Source: Aquabacter sp965279295
Lineage (GTDB): Bacteria; Pseudomonadota; Alphaproteobacteria; Rhizobiales; Xanthobacteraceae
Assembly (NCBI GenBank): GCA_965279295.1
Contig: CBDIHQ010000013.1
DNA: 64,000 nucleotides
Direction: 5' to 3' (one strand)
Numbering within the stretch: the first letter of the stretch is position 1; the number at the start of each line of letters is the position of its first letter. Shown piece by piece: positions 1 to 8,368 of the stretch. The notes beneath the pieces were generated by a model. It ran no database searches. It worked only from the letters and a program-made list of their open reading frames with translations, and was not told the origin of the DNA. The position numbers and the translations under genes were made by a program.

Positions 1-278
1 AGGCCAGCCGCAACGCCCTGCGCGCCTCCTTCGAACTCTACCGCTGCGTCGATACCAACATCGCCCTCAACACCGAGCGGAAGAAAATTATGCTGGAAAT
101 GCCGGTACTTGCGATCGGCGGCGCGATTGGATTGGGCGAGCGTGTGGGCGACCAGATGAAGCTGGTGGCGCGGGATGTGACAACCGTCAGCATCCCCGGC
201 TGCGGCCATTACGTGCCCGAAGAAGCCCCGGAAGCCTCGCTCAATGCGATCCTTCCGTTCCTCGACGGCTACGCCTGA
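1..278 (+). CDS. Alpha/beta hydrolase, C-terminal fragment
   Basis: This is the 3' end of a gene that starts before the window; the reading frame is open from base 3 to the TGA at 276-278, giving about 91 residues. The tail resembles the C-terminal part of epoxide-hydrolase-like alpha/beta hydrolases: a strand with PVLAIGG, then IPGCGHYVPEEAPE, where the His of GCGHYVPEE matches the catalytic His of this fold, and a closing helix ending in FLDGYA. The nucleophile and acid are outside the window, so the substrate cannot be named. It converges on the CobW-like gene with only 8 bases between stop codons. The family call is fairly safe; the function is open. Confidence 0.7.
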   Translation, partial: ASRNALRASFELYRCVDTNIALNTERKKIMLEMPVLAIGGAIGLGERVGDQMKLVARDVTTVSIPGCGHYVPEEAPEASLNAILPFLDGYA

Positions 279-286
279 ACGGAGGC

Positions 287-1360
287 TCAGACCTGGCCGT
301 GACGCAGCAGCGCGCGCGGCACGGCCTCGTCCTTCGCCGCCAGCCCCAGCAATGCCAGAAACAGCGCCTCGACCGGCGCGCGCCTGAGGCCGCGGGTGAT
401 GAAAACCAGCCGCGTGCTCCGCTCCTCGGTGGGCCAGTTCATCAGTTCCTCCGGCTGGGCCAAGAGGTGCTGAACCGCATGCACCACAACCGGCCCGGAA
501 CAGCCCACCACGTTAACGAAACCCTTGACGCGCAACAGGTCTGCGCCCCGCAACGCGGCCAGCGCATCCATCGCCCGAGCGAACAGCGGCCACTCGAATG
601 GCGCGTCGAAGGTGAGGGTGAAGGTCTCATATGCGGCATCGCCGGCCGCCGGGCGGGGCGCGCAGACGAAGGCGGACCGCTCGCGCTCGCCCCTTCCGAA
701 CAGGAAGGCCGGATCAGCCAGGACCTCCCGGGCATCGGCCTGAATGGCCTCGGGATTGAGCGCGGCAAGCCGCCCGCGCACCTCGTCCGCCATGGTGGTC
801 GTGGCGATGTCGGTTTTCGACAGGATCAGCCGGTCCGCCAGAACCACCTGCTCGGTCCAGGTGCCGCCGGCGCTCTCTTCGGTGCCCAGAGCCAGCGCCG
901 CATCCACCACCGTTACCAGCCCTTCGAGGGCGTAATGGGTGAAGACCGTTCGGTCGTTGGTGAAGCTTTGCAGGATCGGCCCCGGCTCGGAAACCCCTGA
1001 TGTTTCAACCAAAACCCGCTCGAACGGCGGCACCGCTCCGGTCTCCTGCTCGGCCGCAAGATTGCGCAGCGCCCGGTGGAGATCGTTCTTGGCGGCGCAG
1101 CAGATGCAGCCGTTGCCGATCAGCGCCACCTCCTGCGAGGAGGTGCGCAGCAGCACATCGTCGATGCCGGCCTCGCCGAATTCATTGACGATCACGGCGG
1201 TCCGCGCCGCCCCCGGCTGAGCCAAAGCGGCGCGGATCAGCGTGGTCTTTCCTGCGCCCAGGAACCCCGTCACCACCGTGACGGGGACACGCCCAGCGCC
1301 CGGCCGACGCAGGCGACGGCCGAACTGGCCGGCGCCGAACAGAACGGCCGGATTGTTCAT
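287..1360 (-). CDS. CobW/COG0523-family GTPase (putative metallochaperone)
   Basis: 357 residues. A Walker A motif GFLGAGKTTL lies near residues 32-41 and the GNGCICC metal-binding motif near 82-88; both define the CobW/COG0523 G3E GTPases, which hand Zn, Co or other metals to client proteins or activate metalloenzymes such as nitrile hydratase. A CobW C-terminal domain follows (about 230-340). The start ATG is 2 bases after the stop of the upstream LVIVD-repeat gene, so the two are surely one transcript. About 26 residues precede the P-loop strand, slightly more than usual. No Zur-like site is visible, so metal starvation control is unproven; the client may be encoded nearby (the cyclase at 9692 or the HisD-like enzyme at 8369 are metalloenzymes). 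Confidence 0.85.
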   Translation of the reverse strand: MNNPAVLFGAGQFGRRLRRPGAGRVPVTVVTGFLGAGKTTLIRAALAQPGAARTAVIVNEFGEAGIDDVLLRTSSQEVALIGNGCICCAAKNDLHRALRNLAAEQETGAVPPFERVLVETSGVSEPGPILQSFTNDRTVFTHYALEGLVTVVDAALALGTEESAGGTWTEQVVLADRLILSKTDIATTTMADEVRGRLAALNPEAIQADAREVLADPAFLFGRGERERSAFVCAPRPAAGDAAYETFTLTFDAPFEWPLFARAMDALAALRGADLLRVKGFVNVVGCSGPVVVHAVQHLLAQPEELMNWPTEERSTRLVFITRGLRRAPVEALFLALLGLAAKDEAVPRALLRHGQV

Positions 1361-1362
1361 CC

Positions 1363-2610
1363 TCAGAAGTCCATTTCCAGGATGTAGAGGCCGCCGGTGT
1401 GGCGATCGACGGTATAGACGATGCCGCGCTCGTCCACGAACACGTCGTTGATCTGCACCGCGCCGACCGGCGACAGCTTGGGGGCGGGGGGTACGAAATG
1501 TGCGATTTCAACAGGTTGGTACGGATTGGAGATATCGTAAGCCCGCAGGCCACCGTTGAAGAAGGTACCGATGATGACCTGATCGGAGAACCAGGAGGTG
1601 GGCAGCGGCAGGTTCTCGTGAAGGTTATGAGCGCCGACGCGCCCGCCCCGGCCGACATAGGCATCGCGCTGCACTGGGGGGCAGGTGGAGATCGGGATTG
1701 GATTGGTCTCTTCGCGACCATCGAGAATCCAGATCATCTTCGGCCAGTCGGCCCCGTCGTCGAGCACGGATTCGTCCGTCACCACGATCAGGCCGCGATC
1801 GAACAGCGGCAGCACGGTGTGGGTGAAACCCCAATAGGGCGGGGAATTGTCCCAGCGCGAAATCGGCTTCGGGCGGCTCTTGTCCGAGATGTCCATGATG
1901 AACATGCCGGCGTCGAGATAGCCGAGATAGCAGCGGTCCGGGCGCTGGGGATAAACGTTGGTGTTATGGGCGCGGAAGCCGAAATCCTGATCCGGCGCGT
2001 GGCGCACGGGGGGCGCGTCGGTGTCGCCCTCGCGGGTGCCGGGCAGCCACCAGCGGCCGACTTCCTCAGGCTTGGACGGGTTCTTCACATCGATGATGCG
2101 GTAGAACTGGTCGTCCTTGGGGTTGCGCGCCGTAAAGTCCGGGGCGCCGGCCGCCATGTGCACATATTCGCCGTCACAGAACCAAAGCTGGTGGACGCCG
2201 CGCGAAGTCGGCCCCGAGCAATCCAGGAATGAGATCGAGCGCGGGTTTTCCGGCACCGAAATGTCAAATAGCTCCATGCCTGCGGGCTTCAGGCCGAACT
2301 TCTGGGTCTGGTAGGCCACAGCCATGATATCGCCGGTCACTTCCAGCGAATTCGAGCGCATGTGGGCCTGGGGCAGGTCGGTCTGCACCACCATGCGGGG
2401 GTTTTTGGGGTCGGTAACGTCGATGCCGGTGAAATTCTTTGGCGCGCTTTCATGCGCAAGCCAGAGGATACGGCGGCCATCCTTGGCGATCTGGATCGAC
2501 ATGCCTTCGCCCATGCCGCCAAAGCCGCCCATCTCGTGACGAGCGATGAGCTTGAAGTTACGGATGGCGCCCTGTTCTTCGGCCAGATTAGGTCCCTGGG
2601 TCGTCAGCAT
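1363..2610 (-). CDS. LVIVD-repeat beta-propeller protein
   Basis: 415 residues from the ATG at 2608-2610, preceded by an AGGA-type ribosome site; the open frame runs further upstream but that part is arginine-rich and lies in the regulatory gap. The protein carries repeated units of the form IDVTDPKNP, FDISVPENP, IIDVKNPSKP, MDISDKSRP and YDISNPYQP, each followed by a short strand. This is the LVIVD repeat seen in proteins predicted to form beta-propellers. No signal peptide is visible with this start. It is the first gene of a two-gene operon with the CobW-like GTPase and is divergent from a GntR regulator. Function is unknown; a lactonase-like or binding role is only a guess from the fold. 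Confidence 0.75.
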   Translation of the reverse strand: MLTTQGPNLAEEQGAIRNFKLIARHEMGGFGGMGEGMSIQIAKDGRRILWLAHESAPKNFTGIDVTDPKNPRMVVQTDLPQAHMRSNSLEVTGDIMAVAYQTQKFGLKPAGMELFDISVPENPRSISFLDCSGPTSRGVHQLWFCDGEYVHMAAGAPDFTARNPKDDQFYRIIDVKNPSKPEEVGRWWLPGTREGDTDAPPVRHAPDQDFGFRAHNTNVYPQRPDRCYLGYLDAGMFIMDISDKSRPKPISRWDNSPPYWGFTHTVLPLFDRGLIVVTDESVLDDGADWPKMIWILDGREETNPIPISTCPPVQRDAYVGRGGRVGAHNLHENLPLPTSWFSDQVIIGTFFNGGLRAYDISNPYQPVEIAHFVPPAPKLSPVGAVQINDVFVDERGIVYTVDRHTGGLYILEMDF

Positions 2611-2670
2611 GCTCGATCCTATCTGTCGGGGTCTCTTCGGGACCGCCGGCGGGCTTGCGTTGCGTAAAAT

Positions 2671-2716
2671 ATCGGGCCGAGCCCGATCTCCCCGGAAGCG
2701 ACTTCTCTCAAGTCGC
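2671..2716 (-). promoter_or_regulatory. Two perfect inverted repeats in the leader of the LVIVD gene
   Basis: On the transcript of the LVIVD gene the first hairpin is GCGACTT/AAGTCGC (2698-2716, 5-base loop) and the second is ATCGGGC/GCCCGAT (2671-2687, 3-base loop). The second is followed by ATATTTTAC, so it resembles a short terminator about 60 bases before the start codon. It could be an attenuator or an operator pair; nothing in the sequence decides between them. Confidence 0.35.
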
Positions 2717-2739
2717 GAGCGTTCTATCAAGAGTGGTTT

Positions 2740-2778
2740 GTACGAAATTTTTGACGGGGCCCTCGAAAAAGGTACATT
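2740..2778 (+). promoter_or_regulatory. Predicted promoter of the GntR gene with two GTAC sites
   Basis: TTGACG (2751-2756) and TACATT (2773-2778) with a 16-base spacer form a plausible sigma-70 promoter. A GTAC core lies at 2740-2743 in TTTGTACGAA and again at 2772-2775 in AAGGTACATT, 32 bases apart (three helical turns) and flanking the promoter. GntR proteins of the FCD class bind short palindromes, so autoregulation is an inference. Confidence 0.35.
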
Positions 2779-2840
2779 CAGCGATAATGTGCCAATCTCG
2801 GCCGCGCTGATCAGGCGCGGCGATACCCTACGGAGCCTCC

Positions 2841-3644
2841 ATGGAGCGCGCGAAAGGCAAGGCCCCAAGCGCCCGCAAAGCGCCCGCCCCCGTTATGGCT
2901 CTGGTCGAGCCGCCGATGGCGATGGACATGGACCTCAAGGCGGAAACCAAGGTGGATGCAAAGACCATCGGGGAAGGCGCCTACACCAAACTGCGCTCGG
3001 ACCTGATCGCCGGCCGTATCGCACCGGGCACGCGGTTGCCGTTCCGCCAACTCAGCGCGCGCTACAAGGTGGGCATCGGCCCCCTGCGCGAAGCCTTGGT
3101 ACGGCTCGCTTCCGAACAGCTCGTCGCTTTCGAGGGACAGCGCGGCTTCATGGCCGCGCCCTTGTCGCTGGGAGACCTGAAGGATCTCTGCGGGCTGCGC
3201 ATAGACCTGTCATGCCGGGCGCTGCGCGAATCCATCGAGCGCGGCGGGGAGGATTGGGAGGACGAAATCCTGGTCGCCATGCACCGCCTGGAACGCAGTC
3301 CCCTGCCGACGTCCTTCGACGATGACGCCTCGATCGACGAATGGGAAAAGCGCCACGACCGTTTCCACACCAGCCTGATCGCCGCCTGCGGGTCGCGCTG
3401 GCTGCTGCATTTCTGCGCCACGCTTTCCGACCAGTTCCAGCGGTACCGCCGCTTCACGGTGCTGCGCATGGCACAATCCTATTCTCTGTTCGATGCGGTA
3501 CGCAGCCAGCACCGCACCTTGGCCGAGGCGGCCCTGGAGCGGCGGGCGGATGATGCCGTCGCAATCCTCAAGACCCATTATGAGGGCAGTCTCGTCAATG
3601 TGACGGAGCAGATGGAAAGCTTCGCCAATCGCAAGCGCGCGTAA
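2841..3644 (+). CDS. GntR-family transcriptional regulator (FCD class)
   Basis: 267 residues. A winged-helix GntR domain spans about 47-110, with the typical ending PLREALVRLASEQLVAFEGQRG, and an all-helical FCD ligand-binding domain follows to about 255, so it belongs to the FadR/FCD branch, which usually senses organic acids. The start is supported by an ACGGAG site 5 bases upstream. The first 45 residues are a Lys/Ala/Pro-rich and Met-rich tail not normal for the family. It is divergent from the LVIVD-CobW operon and upstream of the NitT/TauT transporter operon, so either could be its target. Its effector cannot be read from sequence. Confidence 0.85.
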   Translation: MERAKGKAPSARKAPAPVMALVEPPMAMDMDLKAETKVDAKTIGEGAYTKLRSDLIAGRIAPGTRLPFRQLSARYKVGIGPLREALVRLASEQLVAFEGQRGFMAAPLSLGDLKDLCGLRIDLSCRALRESIERGGEDWEDEILVAMHRLERSPLPTSFDDDASIDEWEKRHDRFHTSLIAACGSRWLLHFCATLSDQFQRYRRFTVLRMAQSYSLFDAVRSQHRTLAEAALERRADDAVAILKTHYEGSLVNVTEQMESFANRKRA

Positions 3645-3693
3645 GGGTTTTATGAATCCTGCCTGAGGATGGCCGACAGGTTTTGGAGCAAGC

Positions 3694-3725
3694 TAATGAT
3701 CGATCGCTTATTAATGCGGTTGACA
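3694..3725 (+). promoter_or_regulatory. Operator palindrome and -35 box of the NitT/TauT transporter operon
   Basis: TAATGATCGATCGCTTATTA (3694-3713) is a 20-base imperfect palindrome matching at 8 of 10 paired positions. A consensus TTGACA (3720-3725) begins 6 bases after it; the -10 element is weak (GAAGAT after 17 bases). The surrounding gap 3645-3911 is the most AT-rich stretch of this region and has no gene; the predicted leader is about 155 bases long. Confidence 0.5.
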
Positions 3726-3911
3726 GCGGAAATTCAGAACACGAAGATAATCACAGAACACTGAGCATAATTTCTAACATCCTGCAGAGCGCAAACGCCA
3801 GACGCTCTCAAGACCTAAGATCGACGAACCGGCTGAAGCGGCGTCGCCTCCGGTTCGCCCACGCGTATTCGACCGCCGGTCCACGGCGGCGAACCCTAAA
3901 GGGAGGACACC

Positions 3912-4943
3912 ATGAGGACGTTTCTCGGGCGATTGGCTCGCCTTGGTCTCATCGTTTCAGGATTGGTCGCGGCAAGCTCCGCCTTCGCGGAACCGGTGAA
4001 GATCCGCATCGGCTGGTCCACCATGCCCGGGCACATGATCCCGGTGCTCTATTCCAATCCCTCGATCCTGAAGCATTACGGCAAGACCTATGTGGTCGAG
4101 CCCATTCTGTTCCGCGGCTCCACCCCGCAGATCACCGCCATGGCGGCCGGCGAGATCGACATGGCGGCTTTCTCGGCCACCGCCCTCGCGCTGGCAGCGA
4201 CAAACGCCGGTCTCGACGTCAAGGTGGTCGCGGATATCATCCAGGATGGCGTGGACGGCTCCCATTCCGACTCCATCCTTGTGAAGGCGGATTCGCCCAT
4301 CAAGACCGTCGAGGACCTCAAGGGCAAGCGCATCGCCACCAACGCCATCGGCTCCGCCTCCGACACCGGCATGCGGGTGATGCTGCTGAACAAGGGCCTG
4401 GTCGATAAGCGGGACTACACCTCCATCGAAGTGGCGTTCCCGAACATCCCCGCCATGATCGAGGAAGGCAAAGTGGACGCCGGCCCCGTGCTCCAGCCGA
4501 TGTATGGGCAGCTCATCAAGAGCGGCAAGTTCCGCAAGATATTCTCGGTCTCGGACGCTGTAGGCCCCTCCGAACTGGTGTTCCTGGCGGCGCGCAACGA
4601 CTTCATCCAGAAGAACAAGCAGGCGGTTCTGGATTTCTTCGAGGACCATGTCACCGCCATGCGCTGGTTCATGGACCCGAAGAACAAGCAGGCCGGCAGC
4701 GAGATCATCGGCAAGTTCATGAAGCAGCCGCCGGAGAACTTCGGCTACATGTTCACCAAGGAGGATTATTTCCGTGATCCCTACCTGGTGCCCAATGTTG
4801 CGAACATCCAGACCATGGTGGACGCCTCGGTAAAGGCCGGCGCGCTGCCCGCAGCTTTCGCGGTGGCCCCCAAATATGTCGACCTGACGTTCATCGAGGA
4901 AGCCAAGAAGCGGGTTCAGGCGAACGAGGGCAAGAGCCAATGA
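3912..4943 (+). CDS. NitT/TauT-type ABC transporter substrate-binding protein
   Basis: 343 residues. A Sec signal peptide is clear: basic MRTFLGRLAR, a hydrophobic stretch, and a cut after SSAFA at about residue 26. The mature protein is a type 2 periplasmic binding protein of the SsuA/TauA/NMT1 class (GWSTMPGHMIPVLYSNP at the N-terminus, repeated aspects of two lobes, MAAGEIDMAAFS). Family substrates range from sulfonates and nitrate to aromatic acids and pyrimidine precursors. A GGGAGGA ribosome site precedes the ATG. It is the first of four overlapping transporter genes. The neighbouring HisD-like and cyclase genes suggest an organic acid or sulfonate, but that is inference. Confidence 0.88.
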   Translation: MRTFLGRLARLGLIVSGLVAASSAFAEPVKIRIGWSTMPGHMIPVLYSNPSILKHYGKTYVVEPILFRGSTPQITAMAAGEIDMAAFSATALALAATNAGLDVKVVADIIQDGVDGSHSDSILVKADSPIKTVEDLKGKRIATNAIGSASDTGMRVMLLNKGLVDKRDYTSIEVAFPNIPAMIEEGKVDAGPVLQPMYGQLIKSGKFRKIFSVSDAVGPSELVFLAARNDFIQKNKQAVLDFFEDHVTAMRWFMDPKNKQAGSEIIGKFMKQPPENFGYMFTKEDYFRDPYLVPNVANIQTMVDASVKAGALPAAFAVAPKYVDLTFIEEAKKRVQANEGKSQ

Positions 4944-5761
4944 GCGCATCCCCGCGCGCAACCGTCCCGGCGGCGGAGGGCATCGAAATCCGCGATGTCG
5001 TCCACCAATATGGCGGTCGCAATGGCCAGGGCGGCGTGACCGCCCTGGACCATATCAACCTGCATATCCGCGACAACGAGTTCCACTGCCTGCTGGGCCC
5101 ATCGGGCTGCGGCAAGAGCACGTTGCTCTACCTCATCGGCGGCTTCATTCCGGTGCAGCACGGCGTCATCGAGACCGCGCGCGGCAAGGTCACAGGACCC
5201 TCCCCCGAGCGGGGCATCGTGTTCCAGAACTTCGCCCTGTTTCCCTGGAAGACGGTGCTCCAGAACACGCTCTATGGCCTCGAAAAGCTCGGCCTGCCGA
5301 AGAAGGAACGGCTCGAGAAGGCCAAGCACTTCATCGATCTCGTGCATCTCACGGGCTTCGAGAACGCCTATCCCTCCCAGCTCTCCGGCGGCATGCAGCA
5401 GCGCGCCGCCATCGCCCGCACCTTAGCGGTGGACCCCGAAATCCTGCTCATGGATGAGCCGTTCGGCGCGCTCGACGCGCAGACCCGGCGCGTAATGCAG
5501 GAAGAATTGCGCTCGATCTTCGAGCGCACCCGCAAGACCGTGGTGTTCGTTACCCACGACGTGCACGAGGCGGTATTCCTCGCCGATCGCATCTCGATCA
5601 TGAGCGCGCGGCCGGGCCGCATCCAGCATGTGCTCGACGTCGCCATCGACCGCTCCGGCGGCGAGGAAGTGATGAAGCGGCCGGAGTTCGTCGAGATCGG
5701 CGAGCACATCTGGGGCCTCGTGCGCGACCAGGCCGTGGCGGCGACGCGGGGAGCCCACTGA
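4940..5761 (+). CDS. NitT/TauT-type ABC transporter ATP-binding protein
   Basis: 273 residues. Walker A GPSGCGKST is at 53-61, the Q-loop at VFQNFALFPW (about 94-103), the signature LSGGMQQR at 148-155 and Walker B ILLMDEPFGALD at 168-179, with the switch His in VTHDVHEA. This is the SsuB/TauB/NrtD type that energises the two permeases that follow. The ATG overlaps the stop of the binding-protein gene by 4 bases, so translation is coupled. All catalytic motifs are intact. Confidence 0.92.
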   Translation: MSASPRATVPAAEGIEIRDVVHQYGGRNGQGGVTALDHINLHIRDNEFHCLLGPSGCGKSTLLYLIGGFIPVQHGVIETARGKVTGPSPERGIVFQNFALFPWKTVLQNTLYGLEKLGLPKKERLEKAKHFIDLVHLTGFENAYPSQLSGGMQQRAAIARTLAVDPEILLMDEPFGALDAQTRRVMQEELRSIFERTRKTVVFVTHDVHEAVFLADRISIMSARPGRIQHVLDVAIDRSGGEEVMKRPEFVEIGEHIWGLVRDQAVAATRGAH

Positions 5762-6516
5762 TGGGCAGCGTCCTCAACACGATCTGGCGCTATACGCCGC
5801 TGCTGATCTGCCTTGCCATATGGGAGCTGCTGGCGACCACCGGGCCGCTCGCCAATCAGCTTCTGCCCGACGTGAAGGCGGTGGCGTCCGCCCTTTGGGA
5901 GCTGATCAAGGACGGCGAGATCATCCAGCACGGCGCCCGTTCACTGTATCGCGCGACACTGGGCTTCGCACTCGCCGTGACCATCGGCTCGGCCGCCGGC
6001 CTGCTCATGGCAAGCTTCCGGCCGGTGCGGCTGCTGGTGAACCCCATCGTCCAGATCTTCTATCCCATGCCGAAATCGGCGTTGATCCCTGTCATGATGA
6101 TCTGGTTCGGCCTTGGCGATATGTCCAAGATCGTTCTGATCTTCATCGGCTGCCTGCTTCCGGTGATCATCTCGTCCTACAATGGCGCACGCGGCGTGAA
6201 CCCGTTCCTCCTCTGGTCGGCCCGCAGCCTTGGCGCCTCCGCCGCCTCGACGCTGGTGCAGATCACCCTGCCCGCCGCCATGCCGGAAATCCTGAACGGC
6301 ATCCGCACCGCGCTGGCTTTTGCCTTCATCCTCATGGTGTCGTCGGAGTTCGTCATCGCCAAGGACGGCTTCGGCTATCTCATCAGCCAACTCGGCGACG
6401 GCGGCGCCTATGCCTCCATGTTCGCGGTCATTCTGGTGGTCGCCGCCGTGGGCTTTACCGCCGACCGCCTCTATGGGGCGTTCGTGCGCTATCAACTGCG
6501 CTGGAGGGAGCCATGA
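5761..6516 (+). CDS. NitT/TauT-type ABC transporter permease 1
   Basis: 251 residues, integral inner-membrane protein with about six predicted membrane segments, in the BPD_transp_1 family. The cytoplasmic coupling loop (the EAA-like region around ARSLGASAASTLVQITLPAAMPEILNG) is present near residues 155-182. The ATG shares its A with the TGA of the ATPase gene. A second permease gene of the same type follows with a 4-base overlap, so the transporter is likely a heterodimeric channel. Confidence 0.9.
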   Translation: MGSVLNTIWRYTPLLICLAIWELLATTGPLANQLLPDVKAVASALWELIKDGEIIQHGARSLYRATLGFALAVTIGSAAGLLMASFRPVRLLVNPIVQIFYPMPKSALIPVMMIWFGLGDMSKIVLIFIGCLLPVIISSYNGARGVNPFLLWSARSLGASAASTLVQITLPAAMPEILNGIRTALAFAFILMVSSEFVIAKDGFGYLISQLGDGGAYASMFAVILVVAAVGFTADRLYGAFVRYQLRWREP

Positions 6517-7379
6517 ACCGGACCGTCTCGCCCCCTATGCCCGCGCCGGCAACCACGGGCCATACCGCACCCAATCCCGGCTCGCCGCTGGCCACCGCAT
6601 GGCGCGCCGTCTATCGCCGGCTGACCGGCGACACGATGATCCAGTTTCTGGTCATCGCCGTGCTGCTGATCGCCTGGGAGACGGTGACGCGGATGGGCCT
6701 GGTCCATCCCTTCCTGCTGCCGCGCTTCTCCGCCATCGTCGAGCGCATCTTCAATAACGTCGTGGCCGGCAAGGTCTTTGCCGACCTCGGCCTGACGCTC
6801 TACCGCGCCGGTGCCGGCTTCATCATCGGCGTCGCCGTCGCCATTCCGCTCGGGGTGCTGATGGCGCGGAACGCGACGGTGCGGTGGTTCTTCGATCCGC
6901 TGATCTCCATTGGCTTTCCCATGCCGAAGATCTCGTTTTTGCCGATCTTCATCCTGTGGTTCGGCATCTTCGACACGTCCAAGATCGTGATGATCTCGTT
7001 TTCCTGCTTCTTCCCCGTGGTGTCCGCCACCTATGCCGGCACGCTTGGGGTGGACAAATGGGTGATCTGGTCGGCCCGCTCCTTCGGCGCAACCGAGAAC
7101 CAGGTGCTGCGGGAAGTCGTCCTCCCAATGGCTTTGCCGCAGATCATGACCGGCATCCAGATCGCCGTCCCGGTCGGACTGATCACCACGGTGGTGACGG
7201 AAATGCTGATGGGCGGGCCGGGCATCGGCGGCAGCATGATGGCGGCCGGGCGGTTCGCGGATTCCGTCGGCGTATTCGCAGGGATCGTGGAAATCGCGCT
7301 GCTCGGGGCCGTGGTGGTCAAGGGTGTGGAACGCCTGCGCGCCTATCTGCTCTCTTGGCACACCGAGGCGCGCCACTGA
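6513..7379 (+). CDS. NitT/TauT-type ABC transporter permease 2
   Basis: 288 residues from the ATG at 6513, chosen because it overlaps the previous stop as ATGA and has GGAGGGAG just upstream; the frame stays open much further 5' but that part is a shadow of permease 1. It has about six membrane segments and the EAA-like loop ARSFGATENQVLREVVLPMALPQ. The N-terminus (about 40 residues) is a Pro-rich cytoplasmic tail. It is the last gene of the operon and is followed by a strong terminator at 7406-7436. It is clearly related to permease 1 but diverged, so both are probably needed. Confidence 0.9.
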   Translation: MNRTVSPPMPAPATTGHTAPNPGSPLATAWRAVYRRLTGDTMIQFLVIAVLLIAWETVTRMGLVHPFLLPRFSAIVERIFNNVVAGKVFADLGLTLYRAGAGFIIGVAVAIPLGVLMARNATVRWFFDPLISIGFPMPKISFLPIFILWFGIFDTSKIVMISFSCFFPVVSATYAGTLGVDKWVIWSARSFGATENQVLREVVLPMALPQIMTGIQIAVPVGLITTVVTEMLMGGPGIGGSMMAAGRFADSVGVFAGIVEIALLGAVVVKGVERLRAYLLSWHTEARH

Positions 7380-7405
7380 AACGCCCGCACTGAATGACGG
7401 CAAAC

Positions 7406-7440
7406 AAAAACCCCCAGGGCAGCACCCCGGGGGTTTTCTT
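7406..7440. terminator. Rho-independent terminator between convergent genes
   Basis: AAAACCCCCAGGG pairs with CCCCGGGGGTTTT around a short loop and is followed by TTTTCTTTT on the plus strand; the A-run on the other side lets it also serve the leftward SDR gene that ends at 7457. Confidence 0.85.
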
Positions 7441-7456
7441 TTGGTAATGCGCGCGT

Positions 7457-8221
7457 CTATTCGGCCGTCCAGCCGCCATCCACCACGAGGGATGATCCGG
7501 TCATCAGCGCGGACGCATCGCCCGCCAGGAAGACGATGGCGCCCATCAAATCCTCCACTTCGCCGATGCGGCCGAGCTTGATCATGGAGAGCACGCTGTT
7601 GCGGAATTTCTCGTCCTCGAAGAATGGCCGGGTCATGGGTGTCTGCACGAACGTTGGCGCCAGGGTGTTCACCCGTACTTTATGGGGCGCTAGCTCGATG
7701 GCCATGGCCTTGGAGAAGCCCTCCATCGCCCATTTCGAGGCGCAATAGATCGAGCGCCGGGCGCTGCCCACATGCCCCATCTGCGAGGAAATGTGGATGA
7801 TGGACCCACCCTTGCCGGCCTTCACCATGCCACGCGCCACAGTCTGTGCGACGAAATAGGCGGCACGCACATTGATGCCCATGACGGCGTCGAAATCCTC
7901 GATCTTCACATCAAGGAACGCGCTCGGGCGGTTGGTGCCGGCATTGTTCACCAGGATGTCGAACGGCTCGGTGGCATCGAGCACCTCGCTCATGCGCGGC
8001 AGGTCGGTGACATCGAGCGAAAGCGCCCCGGCCTTCCCGCCTTCGGCGCGCAGCGCGGCGGAAGCGGCTTCCACTTCATCCAGCGTGCGGGCAGCCAGCG
8101 TCACATGGGCGCCCGCCTGGGCGAGCGCGGCAGCCGCCGCAAGGCCGATGCCCCGACCCGCGCCCGTGACGAGGGCGCGCTTGCCGGAAAGGTTGAAGCT
8201 TGGCGTCTTCGGCAGATCCAT
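7457..8221 (-). CDS. SDR-family oxidoreductase
   Basis: 254 residues from the ATG at 8219-8221, which has AAGGAGAG 6 bases upstream. It is a classical short-chain dehydrogenase: TGAGRGIG cofactor motif near residues 16-23, NNAG near 90, catalytic Ser in HISSQMG, and YCASK (Tyr/Lys) near 156-160. The cofactor preference is unclear. A terminator at 8302-8338 separates it from the HisD-like gene upstream, so it probably has its own promoter in the 80-base gap. Together with that enzyme it may oxidise a hydroxy-acid or diol imported by the adjacent ABC system; this is inference. Confidence 0.85.
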   Translation of the reverse strand: MDLPKTPSFNLSGKRALVTGAGRGIGLAAAAALAQAGAHVTLAARTLDEVEAASAALRAEGGKAGALSLDVTDLPRMSEVLDATEPFDILVNNAGTNRPSAFLDVKIEDFDAVMGINVRAAYFVAQTVARGMVKAGKGGSIIHISSQMGHVGSARRSIYCASKWAMEGFSKAMAIELAPHKVRVNTLAPTFVQTPMTRPFFEDEKFRNSVLSMIKLGRIGEVEDLMGAIVFLAGDASALMTGSSLVVDGGWTAE

Positions 8222-8301
8222 GCCGCTCTCCTTTTCTTTGATCTTTGGCGTCGTGCCGCGCGTGATCTGAGAGGGTGCGGGCATAACGGCGACGGTGGAT
8301 T

Positions 8302-8338
8302 TGAAAAAGAAAAAGGGGCTCGCGCAAGCACGAGCCCC
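8302..8338 (-). terminator. Rho-independent terminator after the HisD-like gene
   Basis: GGGGCTCG (8315-8322) and CGAGCCCC (8331-8338) form a perfect 8-base stem with an 8-base loop; on the minus strand it is followed by TTTTTCTTTTTC. It ends the cyclase-HisD-like operon. Confidence 0.88.
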
Positions 8339-8368
8339 AGTCAGGTCACCCCGGAGGAAGCGGGATGC

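Noticed and set aside
5820..6512. N-terminal extension of permease 2 by 231 codons
   Set aside because: It is the out-of-frame shadow of permease 1; the ATG at 6513 with GGAGGGAG and the ATGA overlap fits the family.
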